A DNA stretch of 64,000 nt from Arenibacter sp. F20364 (GTDB taxonomy: Bacteria; Bacteroidota; Bacteroidia; Flavobacteriales; Flavobacteriaceae). Position 1 is the stretch's first letter; the number at the start of each line of letters is the position of its first letter. Where the stretch lies: positions 1-64,000 of the forward strand of contig NZ_JALKBD010000006.1 in NCBI RefSeq assembly GCF_023015905.1, in the 5' to 3' direction. The notes beneath the pieces were generated by a model that worked only from the letters and a program-made list of their open reading frames with translations, did not search any database and was not told the DNA's origin. Below, one piece after another: positions 9,226-19,108 of this stretch. The position numbers were made by a program, and so were the translations under genes.

Positions 9226-9870
9226 ATGTTTCTCGAAAATACTGTTAACCCCAAAGAACAATTCGGATGGATTGAAGTAATCTGCGGTTCCATGTTCTCT
9301 GGCAAGACCGAGGAACTGATCCGAAGATTAAAGCGCGCCAAATTTGCCAAGCAAAAAGTGGAAATATTCAAGCCCATGGTAGACCAAAGATACCATGAGG
9401 AAATGGTGGTTTCCCATGATGCCAATGAAATTAGATCTACCCCTGTACCGGCCGCTGCCAATATTCGTCTTTTGGCGGATGGCTGCGATGTGGTAGGGAT
9501 TGATGAGGCCCAATTCTTCGATGATGAAATTGTAACTGTATGCAACGATCTGGCCAACAAGGGTATCCGGGTTGTAGTGGCAGGATTGGATATGGATTTC
9601 AAAGGCAATCCTTTTGGGCCAATGCCAGCTTTGATGGCCACGGCCGAATACGTCACGAAAGTCCATGCCGTTTGCACTCGTACCGGTAATCTTGCCAACT
9701 ACAGCTTTAGAAAAGCCAACAACAATAAATTAGTTTTTCTTGGAGAAACTGAAGAATATGAACCCCTGAGTAGGGCTGCATACTACAAAGCCATGTTAAA
9801 AGAAAAAGTAGGTGCCATAGAAGTTACTTCCGAGGAAGTAGTACCACCTCAAAAAAAATCGAATGGCTAA
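9226..9870 (+). CDS. tdk: Thymidine kinase
   Basis: Phosphorylates thymidine to dTMP with ATP in pyrimidine salvage (214 aa, type II family). Walker A is GSMFSGKT at residues 21-28, the Walker-B-like segment is [10 protein letters not shown], and the lasso and thymidine-binding region reads [13 protein letters not shown]. The usual structural zinc site is reduced: [13 protein letters not shown] has one cysteine in place of the CxxC pair. The last 8 bases overlap the start of alr. Confidence 0.93.
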   Translation: MFLENTVNPKEQFGWIEVICGSMFSGKTEELIRRLKRAKFAKQKVEIFKPMVDQRYHEEMVVSHDANEIRSTPVPAAANIRLLADGCDVVGIDEAQFFDDEIVTVCNDLANKGIRVVVAGLDMDFKGNPFGPMPALMATAEYVTKVHAVCTRTGNLANYSFRKANNNKLVFLGETEEYEPLSRAAYYKAMLKEKVGAIEVTSEEVVPPQKKSNG

Positions 9871-10969
9871 GGTCGGAGAAACTGTTCTGGAAATTGACCT
9901 TAGGGCACTGGAACACAATTATCGTTATTTAAGGTCTAAGATTGATCCCGGTACCAAATTTCTCGGAGTGGTGAAGGCTTTTGCCTATGGAAGCGATTCA
10001 ATTGCCATTGCCAAAAAATTGGAATCCCTGGGCGCAGATTATCTTGCAGTTGCCTATACTGCAGAAGGAGTGGCTTTAAGAAATGCTGGAATTAAATTGC
10101 CCATATTGGTATTGCATCCCCAACAGGTAAGTTTTGCCACGATGATAGAAAAATGTTTGGAACCCAGTCTCTATTCCCAGGCGATTTTCTCCTCCTTTTT
10201 AATAATTGCCAAAGAACTGGGCCAAAAAAATTACCCGGTACATTTAAAATTTAACACCGGATTAAACAGATTGGGGTTTGGGGAAAAGGATGTCGACTTC
10301 ATCTTAGACACTCTAGAAGGAGCAGATCAAGTAAAAATCAGCTCCCTTTTTTCCCATTTAGCGGCTTCAGAGGATTTGAGTGAAAAGGATTTTACTGTCT
10401 CGCAGATCCGGCAATTCGAAAAAATAAGCTCGACCATAATGTCGAAATTAGGATACAGACCCCATCGGCATATGTTGAACACCTCTGGAATTATTAATTA
10501 CCCTGAGGCGCAGTACGATATGGTAAGGAGCGGGATCGGACTTTATGGCTATGGAAACGAAGCCGCCGAAGATAAAAAGTTGATTCCTGTCGGGACCCTT
10601 AAAACTATTATATCACAGATCCATCAAATAGAACCCAATGAAAGTGTCGGCTATAATAGGGCTTTTGTATCCAATACCCCCAAGGTCTCGGCAACACTTC
10701 CCGTGGGCCATGCCGACGGAATTGGCAGACAATACGGTAACCGTATTGGTCAGGTCTGGGTTAACGGAAAATTGGCCCCCATTATAGGCAATGTCTGTAT
10801 GGATATGATTATGATCGATGTCACTGGAATTGAGTGCAGGGAAGGAGACGAGGTTATTGTTTTTGGCAAGGAGCACAGCGCCGAGCAATTGGCTACCTCT
10901 GCCAAAACCATTACTTATGAACTGCTTACTGGAATTTCGCAGCGGGTAAAACGAATATATATCGCGTAA
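9863..10969 (+). CDS. alr: Alanine racemase
   Basis: PLP enzyme that makes D-alanine for peptidoglycan (368 aa, full length). The PLP lysine is Lys38 in VVKAFAYG and the second catalytic base is the Tyr in GYNRAF. The conserved SGIGLYGYG and [12 protein letters not shown] segments are present. It overlaps tdk by 8 bases, so the pair is co-transcribed and probably translationally coupled. Confidence 0.94.
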   Translation: MAKVGETVLEIDLRALEHNYRYLRSKIDPGTKFLGVVKAFAYGSDSIAIAKKLESLGADYLAVAYTAEGVALRNAGIKLPILVLHPQQVSFATMIEKCLEPSLYSQAIFSSFLIIAKELGQKNYPVHLKFNTGLNRLGFGEKDVDFILDTLEGADQVKISSLFSHLAASEDLSEKDFTVSQIRQFEKISSTIMSKLGYRPHRHMLNTSGIINYPEAQYDMVRSGIGLYGYGNEAAEDKKLIPVGTLKTIISQIHQIEPNESVGYNRAFVSNTPKVSATLPVGHADGIGRQYGNRIGQVWVNGKLAPIIGNVCMDMIMIDVTGIECREGDEVIVFGKEHSAEQLATSAKTITYELLTGISQRVKRIYIA

Positions 10970-11107
10970 AATTAAATAAGCTGGTATTATAATTGTTGAG
11001 CCTTGCTTAGCATCCACTGGTTAAATGACCGAATCTAGTAACAATTTATTTGGACTGCCATTTTTTTGTTAAATTGCATACACTATTAATCAATAAAAAC
11101 ACTAATT

Positions 11108-11515
11108 ATGTTAAAAGAATTTAAGGCTTTTATTATGACTGGCAATGTCATTGATTTGGCCGTTGCAGTATTATTGGCAGGGGCCGTGGGCTTGGTCGTC
11201 AGCGGATTTGTCAACGATATTATGATGCCTATTGTAGGATATTTTACAGGAGGGGTGGATTTCTCCGATATGCAAATTGTGCTGTCAGAAGCAGTCATGG
11301 CCGCAGACGGAACGGTCGAAAAACCAGCAAGCGCCATCCGATATGGGGCTTGGATAAATTCTATTATCAACCTAATTATTGTAGGTTTTGTTTTATTCGT
11401 TATAGTTAAGGCTTACAACAAAACCAAAAAACCTAAAGAGGAAGCTCCTGCAGCTCCCAAGGGCCCAAGTCAAGAGGAGCTTTTGACCCAGATCAGGGAT
11501 TTACTAAAAAAATAA
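11108..11515 (+). CDS. mscL: Large-conductance mechanosensitive channel
   Basis: Emergency release channel of the inner membrane that opens under hypo-osmotic stress (135 aa). It has the N-terminal amphipathic helix (LKEFKAFIMTGNVIDLAVAV), the pore-lining first transmembrane helix, a periplasmic loop with GGVDFSDM, a second transmembrane helix (NSIINLIIVGFVLFVIVKAY) and the charged C-terminal bundle (LLTQIRDLLKK). It is followed by a strong terminator and appears monocistronic. Confidence 0.95.
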   Translation: MLKEFKAFIMTGNVIDLAVAVLLAGAVGLVVSGFVNDIMMPIVGYFTGGVDFSDMQIVLSEAVMAADGTVEKPASAIRYGAWINSIINLIIVGFVLFVIVKAYNKTKKPKEEAPAAPKGPSQEELLTQIRDLLKK

Positions 11516-11588
11516 TATAAGAATTAAACATATTGGACCCTGGAGTTAATTCAGGGTCTAACCGCTACACTGCCAACTAACCAACAAA

Positions 11589-11633
11589 AACCGTCAACTT
11601 GGATAGCGTATCCCAGCTGACGGTTCTTTTTGT
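11589..11633 (+). terminator. Terminator after mscL
   Basis: A long stem (AACCGTCAACTTGGATA pairing with TATCCCAGCTGACGGTT, GCG loop, one mismatch) is followed by CTTTTTG. It lies about 75 bases past the mscL stop. Confidence 0.8.
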
Positions 11634-11688
11634 TTATTGTGTAATTTGTAACAAATTGTTATATTTTTAATATTTTAGAGATTTTGTA

Positions 11689-11718
11689 TTGTTTAATAGC
11701 CCATAATCAGTACATTTG
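11689..11718 (+). promoter_or_regulatory. Bacteroidota-type promoter of asd
   Basis: TTG (11689-11691), a 19-base spacer and TACATTTG (11711-11718, an exact TAnnTTTG match). The site overlaps an in-frame ATG at 11716, which argues that translation really starts at 11746. Confidence 0.7.
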
Positions 11719-11745
11719 CCAACTGAAATTTTTAATTTGATCGTA

Positions 11746-12735
11746 ATGAAAGTAGCTGTAGTTGGTGCAACAGGAATGGTAGGGGAAGTGATGCTAAAAG
11801 TATTGGCAGAACGTAATTTTCCTGTAACTGAATTATTGGTGGTAGCCTCCGAAAGATCCGTAGGCAAAAAATTAACCTTCCAAGGTAAGGAACATACACT
11901 AATCGGCCTAGAAACTGCGGTAGCTGCCAAACCGGACGTTGCCATTTTTTCGGCAGGCGGGGACACCTCTTTGGAATGGGCGCCCAAATTTGCGGCAGTT
12001 GGTACCACGGTAATCGACAATTCCTCTGCTTGGCGTATGGATCCTACCAAAAAATTGGTAGTTCCTGAAATAAACGCAGCGGAGCTTACCAAGGATGATA
12101 AAATTATAGCAAACCCAAACTGTTCTACCATTCAGATGGTATTGGCACTATCTTCCTTGCATAATAAATACAAGATGAAAAGAGTAGTTGTTTCTACTTA
12201 CCAATCCGTTTCTGGAACAGGTGTTAAAGCCGTTCAGCAATTGGAAAACGAAATAGCCGGAATACAAGGCGAAATGGCATATCCATATCCCATTGGAAAA
12301 AATGCATTGCCCCATTGTGATGTATTCCTGGACAACGGATATACCAAAGAAGAAATGAAGTTGGCCAAAGAGCCACAAAAGATATTTAACGATAACTCAT
12401 TCTCCGTTACTGCAACGGCTGTTCGTATCCCAACTGCCGGAGGTCATTCAGAGTCGGTCAACGTAGAATTTGAGAACGATTTTGAACTGTCTGAGGTAAG
12501 AAGGTTATTAAGTGAAACTCCAGGGATTGTTGTCCAGGACAATACGGATACCAATACCTACCCAATGCCCATATATGCACATGATAAGGATGATGTTTTT
12601 GTAGGGCGTCTTAGAAGGGATGAAACACAACCCAACACCCTGAACATGTGGATCGTTGCGGACAACCTAAGAAAGGGAGCCGCCACAAACGCCATACAGA
12701 TTGCAGAATATTTAGTTGAGAACCACTTGGTATAG
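11746..12735 (+). CDS. asd: Aspartate-semialdehyde dehydrogenase
   Basis: NADPH-dependent reduction of aspartyl phosphate to aspartate semialdehyde, on the path to lysine/diaminopimelate, threonine and methionine (329 aa). The Rossmann start MKVAVVGATGMVG marks the N-terminus, the catalytic cysteine is in ANPNCSTIQM (near residue 128), and the catalytic His is in IPTAGGHSESV. An upstream in-frame ATG would add ten residues but lies inside the promoter. A terminator follows. Confidence 0.95.
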   Translation: MKVAVVGATGMVGEVMLKVLAERNFPVTELLVVASERSVGKKLTFQGKEHTLIGLETAVAAKPDVAIFSAGGDTSLEWAPKFAAVGTTVIDNSSAWRMDPTKKLVVPEINAAELTKDDKIIANPNCSTIQMVLALSSLHNKYKMKRVVVSTYQSVSGTGVKAVQQLENEIAGIQGEMAYPYPIGKNALPHCDVFLDNGYTKEEMKLAKEPQKIFNDNSFSVTATAVRIPTAGGHSESVNVEFENDFELSEVRRLLSETPGIVVQDNTDTNTYPMPIYAHDKDDVFVGRLRRDETQPNTLNMWIVADNLRKGAATNAIQIAEYLVENHLV

Positions 12736-12811
12736 TAATATCCATACTATAATATTAATGAAAACACCCTTCCATTCCATTCGATGGAGGAAGCGTGAAG
12801 GCCAAGATGTT

Positions 12812-12848
12812 AAAACCTTTGTAAGCAGTATTTACAAAGGTTTTTTTT
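12812..12848 (+). terminator. Terminator after asd
   Basis: The stem AAAACCTTTGTAA/TTTACAAAGGTTTT is followed by a run of eight T. It separates asd from the oligopeptidase gene. A possible -7 box TATTTTTG (12853-12860) for the next gene follows at once, without a clear upstream element. Confidence 0.85.
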
Positions 12849-12878
12849 ATGCTATTTTTGGGTCAATAACATCCATAA

Positions 12879-15035
12879 ATGAAGACATTATTATTGATCC
12901 CACTAGCCTATTTACTGATGTTGGCCTGTGAGACCAAGGAAAAAAACACTATCGTTTTGAAATATCCCAACACAAAAAAAGTTGACTCCGTAGACACCTA
13001 TTTTGGCACCAAAGTCATTGATCCCTTCCGTTGGTTGGAAGATGACAGAAGCCCTGAAACTGAGAATTGGGTAAAGCAACAAAATGTGACTACTTTTAAC
13101 TATCTGGAAAAAATTCCGTTTAGAAAAGACATAAAAAAACGTTTGGAACAATTATGGAATTTTGAAAAGCTGGGGTCTCCGTTCAAAGAAGGCAATTACA
13201 TCTATTTTTTTAAGAACGATGGACTACAAGATCAAAATGTATTGTACCGGAAAAAGGGAGAGGAAGGGGAAGCAACGGTATTTTTGGACCCCAATTCATT
13301 TTCCAAAGATGCCACGACCTCATTGGCGGGAATAAGTTTCTCCAAGGACGGTTCTATAGCCTCCTATTCCATATCCGAAGGTGGAAGCGATTGGCGAAAA
13401 GTAATCGTGATCAATGTAGAGAATAAATCCATAGTGGAAGATACCCTGGTAGACATTAAATTTAGTGGGGTTTCCTGGAAGGGAAACGACGGTTTCTTTT
13501 ACTCAAGTTATGATAAGCCAAAAGGCAGTGAGTTATCTGCCAAAACCGACCAACACAAGCTTTACTACCACAAACTTGGTACCCAGCAAAGCGAAGACGA
13601 AGTTATTTTCGGTGGTATACCCACAGAAAAGCATAGGTATGTTGGCGGTTACGTAACTGAAGACGATAGGTACCTCATTATTTCGGCCGCTGTCTCAACC
13701 TCGGGAAATAAGTTGTTCATAAAAGATTTGACCCAGCCTGGAAGCCAATTAATCACCATAATGGACACTACGGACAGCGATAGCCAAATTATAGACAATG
13801 TGGGGTCCAAATTATTCATTTTGACCAATAGAAATGCCCCCAATAAGAAAGTCGTTACCGTAGAGGCTGAAAATCCCACACCGGAACATTGGACAGATCT
13901 AATTCCCGAAACACCTAATGTACTTTCTGTGGGCACAGGTGGAGGTTATTTCTTTGCGGAATACATGGTAGATGCCATTTCCAAAGTGTATCAATATGAT
14001 AGCAAAGGTAAAATGATACGTGAACTAATACTTCCAGGGCTGGGAAGTGCCGGTGGTTTTGGTGGAAAAAAAAAGGAAACGGAACTTTATTTCACTTTTA
14101 CCAATTACAACACTCCTGAATCCATTTATAAATTGGATATAAATTCAGGTGAGTACATAGTCTACTGGAAACCGGAAATAGATTTCAATGCGGAAGAGTA
14201 CGAGTCCAAACAAGTTTTTTATTCTTCCAAGGACGGTACCAAAATACCCATGATCATCACTCATAAAAAGGGATTGGATTTAAATGGTAATAATCCTACC
14301 ATTTTATACGGCTATGGGGGTTTTAACATAAGCCTTACTCCGACATTTAGTGTTATCAATGCAGTTTGGATGGAGCAAGGTGGCATATTTGCTGTACCTA
14401 ACCTAAGAGGAGGAGGTGAATATGGTAAAAAATGGCATAATGCTGGTGTAAAAACCAAAAAACAAAATGTCTTTGACGATTTTATTGCAGCTGCAGAATA
14501 TTTAATTGCCAAAAAGTATACCTCCAAGGACTATTTGGCCATTAAAGGAGGTTCCAATGGTGGACTGTTGGTGGGAGCTATCATGACCCAAAGACCGGAT
14601 TTAGTAAGAGTAGCCTTGCCTGCTGTGGGCGTTCTGGACATGCTCCGATATCATACATTTACTGCCGGTGCGGGGTGGGCCTATGACTACGGAACCTCCG
14701 AGGATAACTTGGAAATGTTTAATTACCTTAAGGGATATTCTCCTGTACACAATGTTCGGGAAGGGATAGAATATCCTGCTACCCTAATCACCACAGGCGA
14801 TCATGACGACAGAGTGGTGCCGGCGCATAGTTTTAAATTCGCCGCGGAATTGCAGGAAAAGCAGAAGGGGCACAACCCCACATTAATTCGGATAGAAGTC
14901 AATGCCGGCCATGGAGCAGGAACTCCAGTGAGCAAGACCATTGAGCAAAATGTTGATATATTTGGCTTCACTTTGTACAATATGGGCTTTAAGGAACTCC
15001 CCAACAAGGGAGTTTTAAAAGATTTTAAGGATTAG
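12879..15035 (+). CDS. Prolyl oligopeptidase family serine peptidase, lipoprotein
   Basis: S9A-family peptidase that cuts short peptides after proline, here with an export signal and lipobox (LLMLAC, Cys about residue 16), so it is probably tethered in the periplasm or on the outer membrane. The N-terminal catalytic-domain strand starts with [13 protein letters not shown], followed by the beta-propeller (about residues 85-430) and the alpha/beta-hydrolase domain. The triad is Ser559 (GGSNGG), the Asp of DHDDRV (643/644) and His678 (NAGHGAG). At 718 aa it is full length. Flanking terminators indicate a single-gene transcript. Confidence 0.93.
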   Translation: MKTLLLIPLAYLLMLACETKEKNTIVLKYPNTKKVDSVDTYFGTKVIDPFRWLEDDRSPETENWVKQQNVTTFNYLEKIPFRKDIKKRLEQLWNFEKLGSPFKEGNYIYFFKNDGLQDQNVLYRKKGEEGEATVFLDPNSFSKDATTSLAGISFSKDGSIASYSISEGGSDWRKVIVINVENKSIVEDTLVDIKFSGVSWKGNDGFFYSSYDKPKGSELSAKTDQHKLYYHKLGTQQSEDEVIFGGIPTEKHRYVGGYVTEDDRYLIISAAVSTSGNKLFIKDLTQPGSQLITIMDTTDSDSQIIDNVGSKLFILTNRNAPNKKVVTVEAENPTPEHWTDLIPETPNVLSVGTGGGYFFAEYMVDAISKVYQYDSKGKMIRELILPGLGSAGGFGGKKKETELYFTFTNYNTPESIYKLDINSGEYIVYWKPEIDFNAEEYESKQVFYSSKDGTKIPMIITHKKGLDLNGNNPTILYGYGGFNISLTPTFSVINAVWMEQGGIFAVPNLRGGGEYGKKWHNAGVKTKKQNVFDDFIAAAEYLIAKKYTSKDYLAIKGGSNGGLLVGAIMTQRPDLVRVALPAVGVLDMLRYHTFTAGAGWAYDYGTSEDNLEMFNYLKGYSPVHNVREGIEYPATLITTGDHDDRVVPAHSFKFAAELQEKQKGHNPTLIRIEVNAGHGAGTPVSKTIEQNVDIFGFTLYNMGFKELPNKGVLKDFKD

Positions 15036-15063
15036 TTTAAAAAAAATCGATAATTTTGTTTCC

Positions 15064-15096
15064 AAGTCCGTTTCTTTTAGAAATGGACTTTTTTTA
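15064..15096 (+). terminator. Terminator after the oligopeptidase gene
   Basis: AAGTCCGTTTCT and AGAAATGGACTT form a stem with one mismatch, followed by seven T. It lies within the short spacer before the ABC gene; TAATTTTG at 15051-15058 could be a -7 box for that gene, so the hairpin could fall in its leader. Confidence 0.75.
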
Positions 15097-15126
15097 TCCC
15101 TTCGAGGTACATTTTAGTTTTAGCCC

Positions 15127-16104
15127 ATGTTACAAGTCAATTCCCTTTCGTTCTCCTATGATAAAATACCGGTACTAACCGATATCAATTTTAAGGTAGA
15201 AAAAGGAGAACATATTTCCATTGTAGGGGAAAGCGGATGTGGAAAAAGCACCCTGCTAAAAATTATTTACGGCCTATTGCAGCCTCAGCAAGGCGATATA
15301 TTTTGGGGAGAAAAACAGGTGATGGGCCCAGATTATAATCTAGTGCCAGGGGAGTCTTACATGAAATACCTTTCCCAGGATTTTGATCTTATGCCCTTCA
15401 CCACCGTGGCAGAAAATGTAAGTCAATTTCTATCTGTCTTTTATCCAGAGGAATTAAAGGCAAGGACAGAAGAATTACTGGAAATGATAGACATGGTTTC
15501 CTTCGCTAATGTTAAGGTTAAAAACCTTAGCGGTGGGCAACAGCAGAGGGTAGCATTGGCTAGGGTCTTGGCCCAAAAACCAGAATTGCTTTTGCTGGAT
15601 GAGCCCTTTGGACACATAGACAATTTTAGAAAGAACCAACTGAGAAGAAATCTCTTTGGATATTTGAAAAAAGAGGGGATCACTTGTATCACTGCCACCC
15701 ATGACCACCAGGACATTTTGCCCTATGCCAATAGGATCATAGTGCTCAAAAATCAAGGAATAATGGCCAATGCCAACACTAAAGATCTTTATAACAACCC
15801 GAAGAATATTTATACCGCCACCTTATTTGGGGAGGCCAACATTATTCCTATAAACATAATTAAATCTTATGGCGATTTGGAACGGGAAATTATTGTTTAT
15901 GCACATGAATTTAGGGTTTCACAAAAAAAAGGAATCCCGGTAATCGTAGAAAAATGCTATTTTATGGGGAGTTATTTTTTGGTTGAAGCAACCTCCAGGG
16001 AGCATAGAATACGGTTCAATTCTGATGAATCCATTGCCATTAATAAAAAGGTATTCCTCAATATTGCCCTGGAAACCATAAGCCAACGTCTAAAACCACA
16101 GTAA
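15127..16104 (+). CDS. ABC transporter ATP-binding protein
   Basis: Nucleotide-binding subunit of an ABC transporter (325 aa). Walker A is GESGCGKS at residues 34-41, the signature motif LSGGQQQRVALAR is near 138, Walker B is LLLLDEPFG, and the switch His is in TATHDH. About 95 residues after the ATPase domain (AVTLFGEANIIP-like start, TLFGEAN) resemble the TOBE-type regulatory tail of Fe3+/polyamine importers such as FbpC and PotA. No permease or binding-protein gene is adjacent, so its partners are encoded elsewhere. Only 4 bases separate it from arfB. Confidence 0.88.
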   Translation: MLQVNSLSFSYDKIPVLTDINFKVEKGEHISIVGESGCGKSTLLKIIYGLLQPQQGDIFWGEKQVMGPDYNLVPGESYMKYLSQDFDLMPFTTVAENVSQFLSVFYPEELKARTEELLEMIDMVSFANVKVKNLSGGQQQRVALARVLAQKPELLLLDEPFGHIDNFRKNQLRRNLFGYLKKEGITCITATHDHQDILPYANRIIVLKNQGIMANANTKDLYNNPKNIYTATLFGEANIIPINIIKSYGDLEREIIVYAHEFRVSQKKGIPVIVEKCYFMGSYFLVEATSREHRIRFNSDESIAINKKVFLNIALETISQRLKPQ

Positions 16105-16108
16105 CCCA

Positions 16109-16513
16109 TTGAACAAGGACGGTATCATACAGGAGTTAAAATTTAAAGCGGTCAGGAGCAGTGGGGCCGGGGGGCAAAATGTAAACAAGGTTTCCTCCAA
16201 AGTTGAAGTGGCTTTTGATCTGGAAAACTCCAATGCCTTGACAGAACAGGAAAAAAATAGACTTCTCAAAAAACTGTCTTCCAAACTGAGCAAAGAAAAC
16301 ATTCTTCTAATGCAATGCGAGGAAACCCGTAGTCAGCACAAAAACAAAGAATTGGTCATTCAAAAACTCCTAGCAACCCTGGAAGCCAATTTGGTGATCC
16401 CAAAAAGAAGAAAAAAGACCAAACCCACTAGATCGGCCATTGAAAAGCGGTTAAAGAGCAAAAAAAGGGCCGCCCTTAAAAAACTAAATCGAGGCAAGCC
16501 TAAATTGGATTAA
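16109..16513 (+). CDS. arfB: Alternative ribosome-rescue factor (peptidyl-tRNA hydrolase ArfB-like)
   Basis: Releases the nascent chain from ribosomes stalled on truncated mRNA. The GGQ catalytic loop is present (SSGAGGQNVNKVSSKVEV) near residues 18-30, and the C-terminal basic tail that enters the mRNA channel reads RRKKTKPTRSAIEKRLKSKK. At 134 aa it fits ArfB rather than a full release factor. It starts with TTG at 16109, four bases after the ABC gene stop, with no ATG nearby. The 3' end is convergent with the cyclase gene. Confidence 0.92.
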   Translation: MNKDGIIQELKFKAVRSSGAGGQNVNKVSSKVEVAFDLENSNALTEQEKNRLLKKLSSKLSKENILLMQCEETRSQHKNKELVIQKLLATLEANLVIPKRRKKTKPTRSAIEKRLKSKKRAALKKLNRGKPKLD

Positions 16514-16528
16514 ACCGCGGGTAATCAT

Positions 16529-17233
16529 CTATAGTTTCCCTTCCCCAAAAAGGGCTACTGCACGGACAGGAGATCCGGTACCTCCTCTAATTTTCAAAGG
16601 CAATCCTATAAATCTAAAGCGACCGCGACCAATAAGGAGTTGTAAATTAATCATGTTTTCATAGTGGGTAAAGCCCATCTCTCCACAAATATGATGCACT
16701 TCTTTATTGGATACCCCTGGAATACCTGGCGACATCATTTCCACCCCAAACGCAGAAATGCCTTGCTGTCCCAACCATTGTGTAGCCACTGCACTTAGTC
16801 CAGGTCCATGTGCCCAATCGGCACTTCCATATGTCTTTCTATAGTGATCTGTGTACAACAACACCGTATCCCCCTTTTTAATGCTCATCCCCGCCTCCTT
16901 ACAAGCCGATATCAAATCCATAGGCTCAATTAATTCCTTTAGACCTTTGTGGGACAAGTCCAAACATATCCCCTCTGTATAAAACATAGAGAGCGGCATC
17001 GTATCTATGGACTGGCCCCTAAATTCCCGACCCATATGGCTCAGGGAATCCACATGGGTCCCTGTATGTTCGCTCATATCCAATTTGTAGACACTTGGAG
17101 ATACCGTATTGCTTTCGGTAATCCCGCCCCATTCCTCATGGGAGGCGTACATTTCCATCTTTACTTCGGGAAGGCTCTTATACACTGGCATCCCAGAATA
17201 TATTTCTTGGCTTAGATCAATAATTTCAACCAT
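16529..17233 (-). CDS. Cyclase family protein (kynurenine-formamidase-like metal hydrolase)
   Basis: A metal-dependent amide or ester hydrolase of the KynB/cyclase superfamily (234 aa). The metal-binding motif HTGTHVDSLSH is seen near residues 56-66, with Ser replacing the common Pro of HxGTHxDxPxH, and WAHGPGLS follows. There is no signal peptide. The substrate is unknown; no kynurenine genes are nearby, so the formamidase role is not implied. It is followed on the same strand (upstream) by the Gre-like gene 56 bases away. Confidence 0.85.
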   Translation of the reverse strand: MVEIIDLSQEIYSGMPVYKSLPEVKMEMYASHEEWGGITESNTVSPSVYKLDMSEHTGTHVDSLSHMGREFRGQSIDTMPLSMFYTEGICLDLSHKGLKELIEPMDLISACKEAGMSIKKGDTVLLYTDHYRKTYGSADWAHGPGLSAVATQWLGQQGISAFGVEMMSPGIPGVSNKEVHHICGEMGFTHYENMINLQLLIGRGRFRFIGLPLKIRGGTGSPVRAVALFGEGKL

Positions 17234-17289
17234 AATAAGACTTAATAATATTCTAAAACTAAATACTATGCTAAGCAGATATAAAAAAT

Positions 17290-17745
17290 CTACTCAATTC
17301 TTTGTATTACAATTCTTCTTGAGTTAAAATCAACAATATCACCCACTTGTTTTCCCAAAAACAATTTCCCGATAGGCGTATTGGGTGCAATGGCAAAATA
17401 GGATACCCCATCTATCTTCAATTCTCCAGCACTGATCCCCATATAATAATTTTGTTGGTCGGTACGCACCACACTACCCAATCCCACTTGGGACAAACCA
17501 GACCGCAACGGTATCCTTTTGAACAACTCCTGAAGTAACTGTGCTTCAGCTAACTGATTGCCCAGTTTTTCCCGTTCCAGCTGAATCATGGCCCTACCGG
17601 TTTCATGCTTGTCGCCAGCACTACTTTTGGTCTCAGAGGTCAATGCCTCCTGGAGGGAATCAATATTCTTTTGGATACGTTCTAACCTATTCCCTATAAA
17701 GGCTTTACAAAACGAATATAGTTGTTGTTTTACAGGTTGGTCCAT
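17290..17745 (-). CDS. GreA/GreB-like transcription elongation factor family protein
   Basis: 151 aa. The first 75 residues form a predicted helical hairpin (RLERIQKNIDSLQEAL, GRAMIQLEREKLGNQLAEA) and the remainder matches the GreA/GreB C-terminal domain (VGLGSVVRTDQQNYYMGIS, APNTPIGKLFLGKQVGDIVDF). The hairpin tip SSAGDKHETGRA has acidic residues but is not the canonical Gre tip, so it may bind RNA polymerase without cleavage stimulation, as Rnk-like proteins do. Bacteroidota homologues are often misnamed 3-oxoacyl-ACP synthase in databases. Confidence 0.8.
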   Translation of the reverse strand: MDQPVKQQLYSFCKAFIGNRLERIQKNIDSLQEALTSETKSSAGDKHETGRAMIQLEREKLGNQLAEAQLLQELFKRIPLRSGLSQVGLGSVVRTDQQNYYMGISAGELKIDGVSYFAIAPNTPIGKLFLGKQVGDIVDFNSRRIVIQRIE

Positions 17746-17798
17746 CTAAAATGCATTAATTTAAAAATTATATGATTTTTTGCCATGTAGGTATTACA

Positions 17799-18920
17799 TT
17801 AATTTCGCTTCGCCAGCTCAGCCAATTCCTTGCCGACCAAACTACCAATGGCAATTCCCATACCCCCCATCCGTACCCCACAATACACATTATTGGCAAG
17901 TTGCTTTACAATAGGACTCTTCATATTTCCCACACCCATAATACCGCTCCATCTCAAGTCTATCTCAATTGGTGTATTGGGCAAGATAATGGTACTCAAT
18001 ATCTCCTCCAGCCTATCCTGGATCAAAGCGGTTTCCCCAAAAGCACTGGTTTCCTCCCCCTCAAAATCCAGATTTCTCCCTCCTCCAAGAAGAATTCGGT
18101 TATCAATGTTCCTAAAATAATAATAGCCTTCATCCAAATGAAAGGTTCCCTTTAAAGGCAAATTTTTTATTGGTTTGGTAATCAACACCTGTGCTCGGGC
18201 AGGTTTTACCATTTCCTTGATCAATTGGGAAGCAAAACCATTGGTAGCAATGAACAGTTTATTCGTCTTAAATTCGAATTGATCGGTTTTAACAGCAATG
18301 TGATCTATAATCGCTTCAAAGCCTTCGACCTCAATAGCATTCAAGATAATCACGCCACAACTTTGCACCTTGTCCAATAAGGCTTTCATCATTTTACCCG
18401 TATTGATCTGACCTTCGAACGGGTTTGTAATATAATTCTTCTGAACCCCTTTAAAATTAAAGCTATTGGAATTCACTAGGAAGGAGTCGGCCCTGAATAT
18501 TGGATTCAACAAGGAATTTACCATATCCAAACTTCCCATACAATCTACATATAGCCGCTCCTGTCCCTTTAAAAAAACCTCATGCCCTCCATGGTTTTGA
18601 TAGTCCATTTGTTTATCACCTAAATTCTCCCTCAGCAATTGTACCCCCTCCCAGCGCTTTTGCACCAATTGCCGGACATCTTCCTCGGAATGCTCCTTTA
18701 AGTCGGACAAAACCTCTGAAATACTGCCAAAACAAGCAAATCCTGCATTTTTTGTGCTGGCCCCTTGAGGTAGCAGGCCCCTTTCCAAGACCAATATCTT
18801 GGCCTGGGGATATTTTTTCTTTAATTGTAGCGCACAATTTAACCCAACGATCCCACTACCTACAATGGTAAAATCGGTATTGGATAACCAAGTTTTATAT
18901 TCCCAATAACTTAGGTTCAT
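17799..18920 (-). CDS. FAD-dependent amino-acid-oxidase-type oxidoreductase
   Basis: A DAO-family flavoenzyme of 373 aa. The FAD-binding GxGxxG is FTIVGSGIVGLNCALQL (about residues 17-33), followed by ERGLLPQGASTKNAGFA, which matches the glycine/sarcosine-oxidase group, and the C-terminal FAD motif is MGGMGIAIGS. No signal peptide, so it acts in the cytoplasm. The likely substrate is an amine or a D- or imino acid, but none can be named. Neighbours give no pathway hint. Confidence 0.85.
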   Translation of the reverse strand: MNLSYWEYKTWLSNTDFTIVGSGIVGLNCALQLKKKYPQAKILVLERGLLPQGASTKNAGFACFGSISEVLSDLKEHSEEDVRQLVQKRWEGVQLLRENLGDKQMDYQNHGGHEVFLKGQERLYVDCMGSLDMVNSLLNPIFRADSFLVNSNSFNFKGVQKNYITNPFEGQINTGKMMKALLDKVQSCGVIILNAIEVEGFEAIIDHIAVKTDQFEFKTNKLFIATNGFASQLIKEMVKPARAQVLITKPIKNLPLKGTFHLDEGYYYFRNIDNRILLGGGRNLDFEGEETSAFGETALIQDRLEEILSTIILPNTPIEIDLRWSGIMGVGNMKSPIVKQLANNVYCGVRMGGMGIAIGSLVGKELAELAKRN

Positions 18921-19031
18921 GTGGGCTAGGACTTTAAAAATTATTTAAAAAAGCAATACAGGAATAAAGTTATTATTTATTTAGATATGTCTAACTAATG
19001 GTAAAGGGTTCCTTCAATAATCCTTTAAACC

Positions 19032-19075
19032 AAAAAAGCGGATTAAACTGTTGGTTGCCCAACCGTTTAATCCGC
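19032..19075 (-). terminator. Terminator of the accB-accC transcript
   Basis: An 11-bp perfect stem (GCGGATTAAAC/GTTTAATCCGC) encloses a smaller GGTTG/CAACC hairpin and is followed on the minus strand by six T. It lies 34 bases past the accC stop. Confidence 0.85.
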
Positions 19076-19108
19076 CTATATCCAATAATACTATTCTATT
19101 AAATCTGA

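Noticed and set aside
9219-9698. 159-residue minus-strand open frame
   Set aside because: Antisense to tdk, which is unmistakable.
12716-12931. 71-residue open frame between asd and the oligopeptidase
   Set aside because: It runs through a terminator hairpin and overlaps both neighbours.
16529-17233. Naming the cyclase-family gene kynB
   Set aside because: No tryptophan-kynurenine genes are nearby and the metal motif has Ser in place of Pro.
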